A stretch of DNA of 7,039 nucleotides from Candidatus Thorarchaeota archaeon (lineage in GTDB: Archaea; Asgardarchaeota; Thorarchaeia; Thorarchaeales; Thorarchaeaceae): NCBI GenBank assembly GCA_018238825.1, contig JABCSP010000115.1, positions 1 through 7,039 on the forward strand, given 5' to 3'. This document shows positions 4,964 through 7,039 of the stretch, piece by piece. The notes beneath the pieces were generated by a model. The model had not been told where the DNA came from. It saw only the letters and a list, made by a program, of their open reading frames with translations, and did not search any database. The position numbers and the translations under genes are program-made. Positions within the stretch are counted from its first letter, which is position 1, and each line of letters begins with the position of its first letter.

Positions 4964-5806
4964 TTATTCTATCTCAATATTTAGTGAATCATATTCGCCT
5001 GGCCTGAATGATACTCTAACATCAAGTTTGGTTCCCGCCTTGACATCGACCGACTCGGGAAGTGGCATGAAGAGTTCTCTCCATCCATCGTCCATGGTCA
5101 ATGTGATATCCTCATACAATTTTGATTCAAACATACCTAGAATACCATGTACTGTTCCACTTTGCACAATCTCAAAATTGAGATGTTTGTCTATGCTCAT
5201 GGGTTGATCTGAAACTTTGGTTAAACTAATCTTCTCCAGTTCTTGCAAGTCTGCTAAGTCAATACTCTGTTCCCTCTCTGCAGTTTGCGGTATTCGTGGG
5301 AATTTCAAGTCCTCAATGTTGAACCGATTCCACAATATTTCGTTTTGTACAGGGATAACAAATAGCTTTACTTCCTGAGGTATGATTCTTCCATTTGGTT
5401 TGAGAAAATGTTTCACTGCATAGCGACTAGCAGGTATCTGTTGCTCAATAAGCATAACTGAAGAGAGCATTTCACAGAGCACAACATCTGCTTTTTCTTC
5501 AGGTTCGAAATCAGAGAAGTTTGAATGAATGAATTCAATTTTTTTTGCTACTCCGTTTCGTTCTGCTGCAGCCCTTGCATACTTCAACGACTCTGCATTC
5601 GCATCTATAGCTGTAACCCGAGCTCCCTGTCGTGCGGCTAGGATTGCAAGTATCCCACTACCCGTCCCAAGTTCGATAACGTGATGGTCTGATTTTACGA
5701 TCTTTGTAATTGCTTGGCGGAATTTCTGAATGCGCGTTCTGTGACTAAGCAAACTTGCAGCCTGAAGTATTGGAAACGGAGTCGCATATTCTTTTTCTGA
5801 CATCAT
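4964..5806 (-). CDS. PRMT-like class I SAM-dependent methyltransferase
   Basis: The Rossmann part is clear: motif I ELGTGSG (45-51), acidic residue D68 after the second strand (VTAIDA), NFSDF (96-100), and motif II ADVVLCEM (106-113). Upstream, SLLSHRTR (18-25) matches the N-terminal segment that precedes the SAM site in protein arginine methyltransferases. The loop CEMLSSVMLIEQ places E112 and E121 nine residues apart, as in the PRMT double-glutamate loop that holds the guanidinium group. The C-terminal half (about 145-280) is strand-rich like the PRMT barrel, and DGWRELF (240-246) sits where PRMTs carry their Thr-His-Trp loop, keeping only the Trp. Archaeal relatives are usually filed as predicted RNA methylases (COG4076), so the substrate may be RNA or protein. 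Two adjacent ATGs (5806 and 5803) are possible; GGGG at 5811-5814 favours the second. Confidence 0.88.
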   Translation of the reverse strand: MMSEKEYATPFPILQAASLLSHRTRIQKFRQAITKIVKSDHHVIELGTGSGILAILAARQGARVTAIDANAESLKYARAAAERNGVAKKIEFIHSNFSDFEPEEKADVVLCEMLSSVMLIEQQIPASRYAVKHFLKPNGRIIPQEVKLFVIPVQNEILWNRFNIEDLKFPRIPQTAEREQSIDLADLQELEKISLTKVSDQPMSIDKHLNFEIVQSGTVHGILGMFESKLYEDITLTMDDGWRELFMPLPESVDVKAGTKLDVRVSFRPGEYDSLNIEIE

Positions 5807-5827
5807 TTTTCCCCTATCACATGCTAC

Positions 5828-5842
5828 TTATAATAATAATTA
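5828..5842. promoter_or_regulatory. AT-only stretch acting as shared divergent promoter core
   Basis: The intergenic region 5807-5901 holds a 15-bp run of only A and T. Rightward it offers TTATAATAA (5828-5836), with a predicted transcript start near 5857, upstream of the TPR/zinc-ribbon GTG at 5902. Leftward it reads as TTATTATTATAAG, about 25 bp before the methyltransferase ATG at 5806, which would make that mRNA nearly leaderless. One TATA element may therefore serve both directions. The remainder of the region shows nothing else recognisable. Confidence 0.4.
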
Positions 5843-5901
5843 CCGAATCGATTTGAAAGAAGGCGTTCACTAGAACAACTGAGAAAGGAAGGCTTCAACT
5901 C

Positions 5902-7039
5902 GTGTCTGAGAAAGTTCTTGAATCAGCAAAGCTTGCTTTGGAGGAAAATAGACCGAATGATGCAATTATTGCCTTAGAGCCACTTGTTGAATATGATGAT
6001 GAGAATGTAGATGCGCTAGTATGCTTGGGAATTGCTTATGTCCAAGCTGAAAAGCCAGCGAAAGCAGTTGAAGTTCTCGAACGAGCAGATAAAATGGTTG
6101 AGCAACATTGTGTTGTTGAGTTGTTTCTGGGTAGAGCACTTTGGGCTCTTGGAAAGCTTGTATCTGCAGAAGATCGTTTGCGTGAAGCCTTACGATTAGA
6201 TTCGAGTCAACCAGAAGCATGCATTGATCTTGGCAGAATTCTCTACCAAAGACGAGAGTATCGAGACGCCCTGAATCATATTGAACGTGCGTCGGAACAC
6301 TTTCCAGATGAGGTAGGACTAGTTTTCCTGCACGCATTGATTCTCTATCGTTTAGGTGATTTCACTCTTGCCACTGAATATTGGGAACAGGTACATCGAC
6401 TTGAACCCTACCTCATGTCAGGAATCTCAAATTATGCGTATATTCTTCTACTTCAAGAACGTGCTTTCGAAGCAGCATCATTTGTAGGGTATGCTAACAC
6501 CATCGACCCTGATGATTACAGGTCTCAAATTCTATTAGGTGAAATGAGATTCCAATCTGGGGATCGCGAGGGTGCACTGGAATGCTTTGGTAAAGTCTTA
6601 GATAAAGATCCCATCAATATTGAAGCGCTCTCTAAGTTAGCTGTAATTGCCAGAAATGCTAGTGATGAGAAATCCTGTAGAGAATATCTTAGCCGTGCTG
6701 AAATGGAAGTTGGTAGAGACCCTGAATCTTGGAGGGGTTTCTGCAATGCTTATCCTCTTCTTGGAATGTGTGAGGAATATGTTGATTGTCTTATCCGCTG
6801 GACAAAAGCAGACAAGAATGCTGCAGCACCATGGGTTGTATTAGCAGCGGAATATGATAAACAAGGGAAACTCGAATATTCGCGTAATGCATGGCGAATG
6901 GTCTTTGAACTTCGAGGTTATGTTAAGATAAGATGCCCTAGTTGCAAATCCGATGTTCGATTACCTTATGATTCTGTAAAAGGATTTGATGTTTACTCTT
7001 CTCGAGTATGTGATTTTTGCGGTGCCAAAATTAACATGC
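5902..7039 (+). CDS. Long TPR protein with C-terminal zinc ribbon (3' end outside window)
   Basis: The frame stays open for 379 codons from the GTG at 5902 to the right edge. An in-frame TGA at 5854-5856 and no earlier ATG, GTG or TTG after it make this GTG the first possible start; AGGAAGG (5886-5892) lies 9 nt upstream. TPR units follow an exact 34-residue register at 2-35, 36-69, 70-103, 104-137, 138-171, 172-205 and 206-239, with three less regular helical pairs to about 340. A four-cysteine knuckle pair follows: C345-P-S-C348 and C370-D-F-C373, separated by 21 residues, a zinc-ribbon pattern. The TPR part is a likely protein-binding scaffold; the ribbon could bind nucleic acid or protein. 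No signal peptide is seen, so it is probably cytoplasmic. It lies divergent to the PRMT-like gene. The partner is unknown. Confidence 0.88.
   Translation, partial: MSEKVLESAKLALEENRPNDAIIALEPLVEYDDENVDALVCLGIAYVQAEKPAKAVEVLERADKMVEQHCVVELFLGRALWALGKLVSAEDRLREALRLDSSQPEACIDLGRILYQRREYRDALNHIERASEHFPDEVGLVFLHALILYRLGDFTLATEYWEQVHRLEPYLMSGISNYAYILLLQERAFEAASFVGYANTIDPDDYRSQILLGEMRFQSGDREGALECFGKVLDKDPINIEALSKLAVIARNASDEKSCREYLSRAEMEVGRDPESWRGFCNAYPLLGMCEEYVDCLIRWTKADKNAAAPWVVLAAEYDKQGKLEYSRNAWRMVFELRGYVKIRCPSCKSDVRLPYDSVKGFDVYSSRVCDFCGAKINM

Noticed and set aside
5498..5512. GGTTCGAAATC resembling a tRNA T-arm
   Set aside because: It lies within the methyltransferase coding region and has no matching acceptor or anticodon arms around it.
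5966..6337. Minus-strand frame of 123 codons near the right end
   Set aside because: It is antisense to the TPR/zinc-ribbon gene, whose regular 34-residue repeats show that the plus strand is coding.
6525..6844. Two further short frames (minus 6525-6746, plus 6647-6844)
   Set aside because: Both lie inside the long open TPR frame on the plus strand and show no protein features of their own.
1..7039. CRISPR array, insertion sequence, attachment site or other mobile element
   Set aside because: No regularly spaced direct repeats, transposase or integrase-like protein, or terminal inverted repeats were seen; the genes read as ordinary chromosomal ones.

Overview
The window looks archaeal, and I favour an Asgard archaeon of the Thorarchaeota type (moderate confidence). 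The main reasons are: a cell-surface protein ending in a threonine tract, one membrane helix and a short basic tail; an archaeal-type MTA phosphorylase with a C-terminal Cys-x-Cys; a nitrilase that resembles, from memory, the Pyrococcus PH0642 type; a TIGR04076-family protein; TATA-like boxes at archaeal spacing; short GGTGA/GAGG ribosome binding sites; and frequent GTG/TTG starts. Base composition is moderately AT-rich. The lineage is an inference from style and cannot be proven without a marker gene.

Layout. 2-391 (+) is the C-terminal end of a surface protein, followed by a hairpin plus T-tract terminator. It faces a 196-residue TPR protein (454-1044, -). A 156-bp divergent promoter region follows. 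Then come a two-gene + strand unit, a four-helix membrane protein with a very acidic N-terminus (1201-1770) and a MazG-like dCTP-pyrophosphatase-type enzyme (1777-2157). The second gene overlaps, tail to tail, a three-gene minus-strand operon. In transcription order that operon is a purine phosphoribosyltransferase (4533-3868), MTA phosphorylase (3854-2994) and a nitrilase-family hydrolase (2950-2141). Divergent from it is a TIGR04076 protein (4648-4962), whose stop is one base from the stop of a PRMT-like methyltransferase (4964-5806, -). From a shared AT-rich promoter region, a long TPR protein with a C-terminal zinc ribbon (5902 to the right edge, +) runs out of the window without a stop.

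How the genes may work together. The minus-strand operon reads as salvage of 5'-methylthioadenosine: the phosphorylase frees the purine base and the phosphoribosyltransferase can return a base to the nucleotide pool. The nitrilase may act on a nitrogen-containing side product, for example as an amidase. The MazG-like enzyme adds nucleotide-pool cleaning next door. The methyltransferase is the most unusual gene: it keeps the paired-glutamate loop and a C-terminal tryptophan loop recalling eukaryotic protein arginine methyltransferases. The genes are tightly packed, with no gene-free stretch over 300 bp. I saw no tRNA, rRNA, CRISPR array or mobile element.
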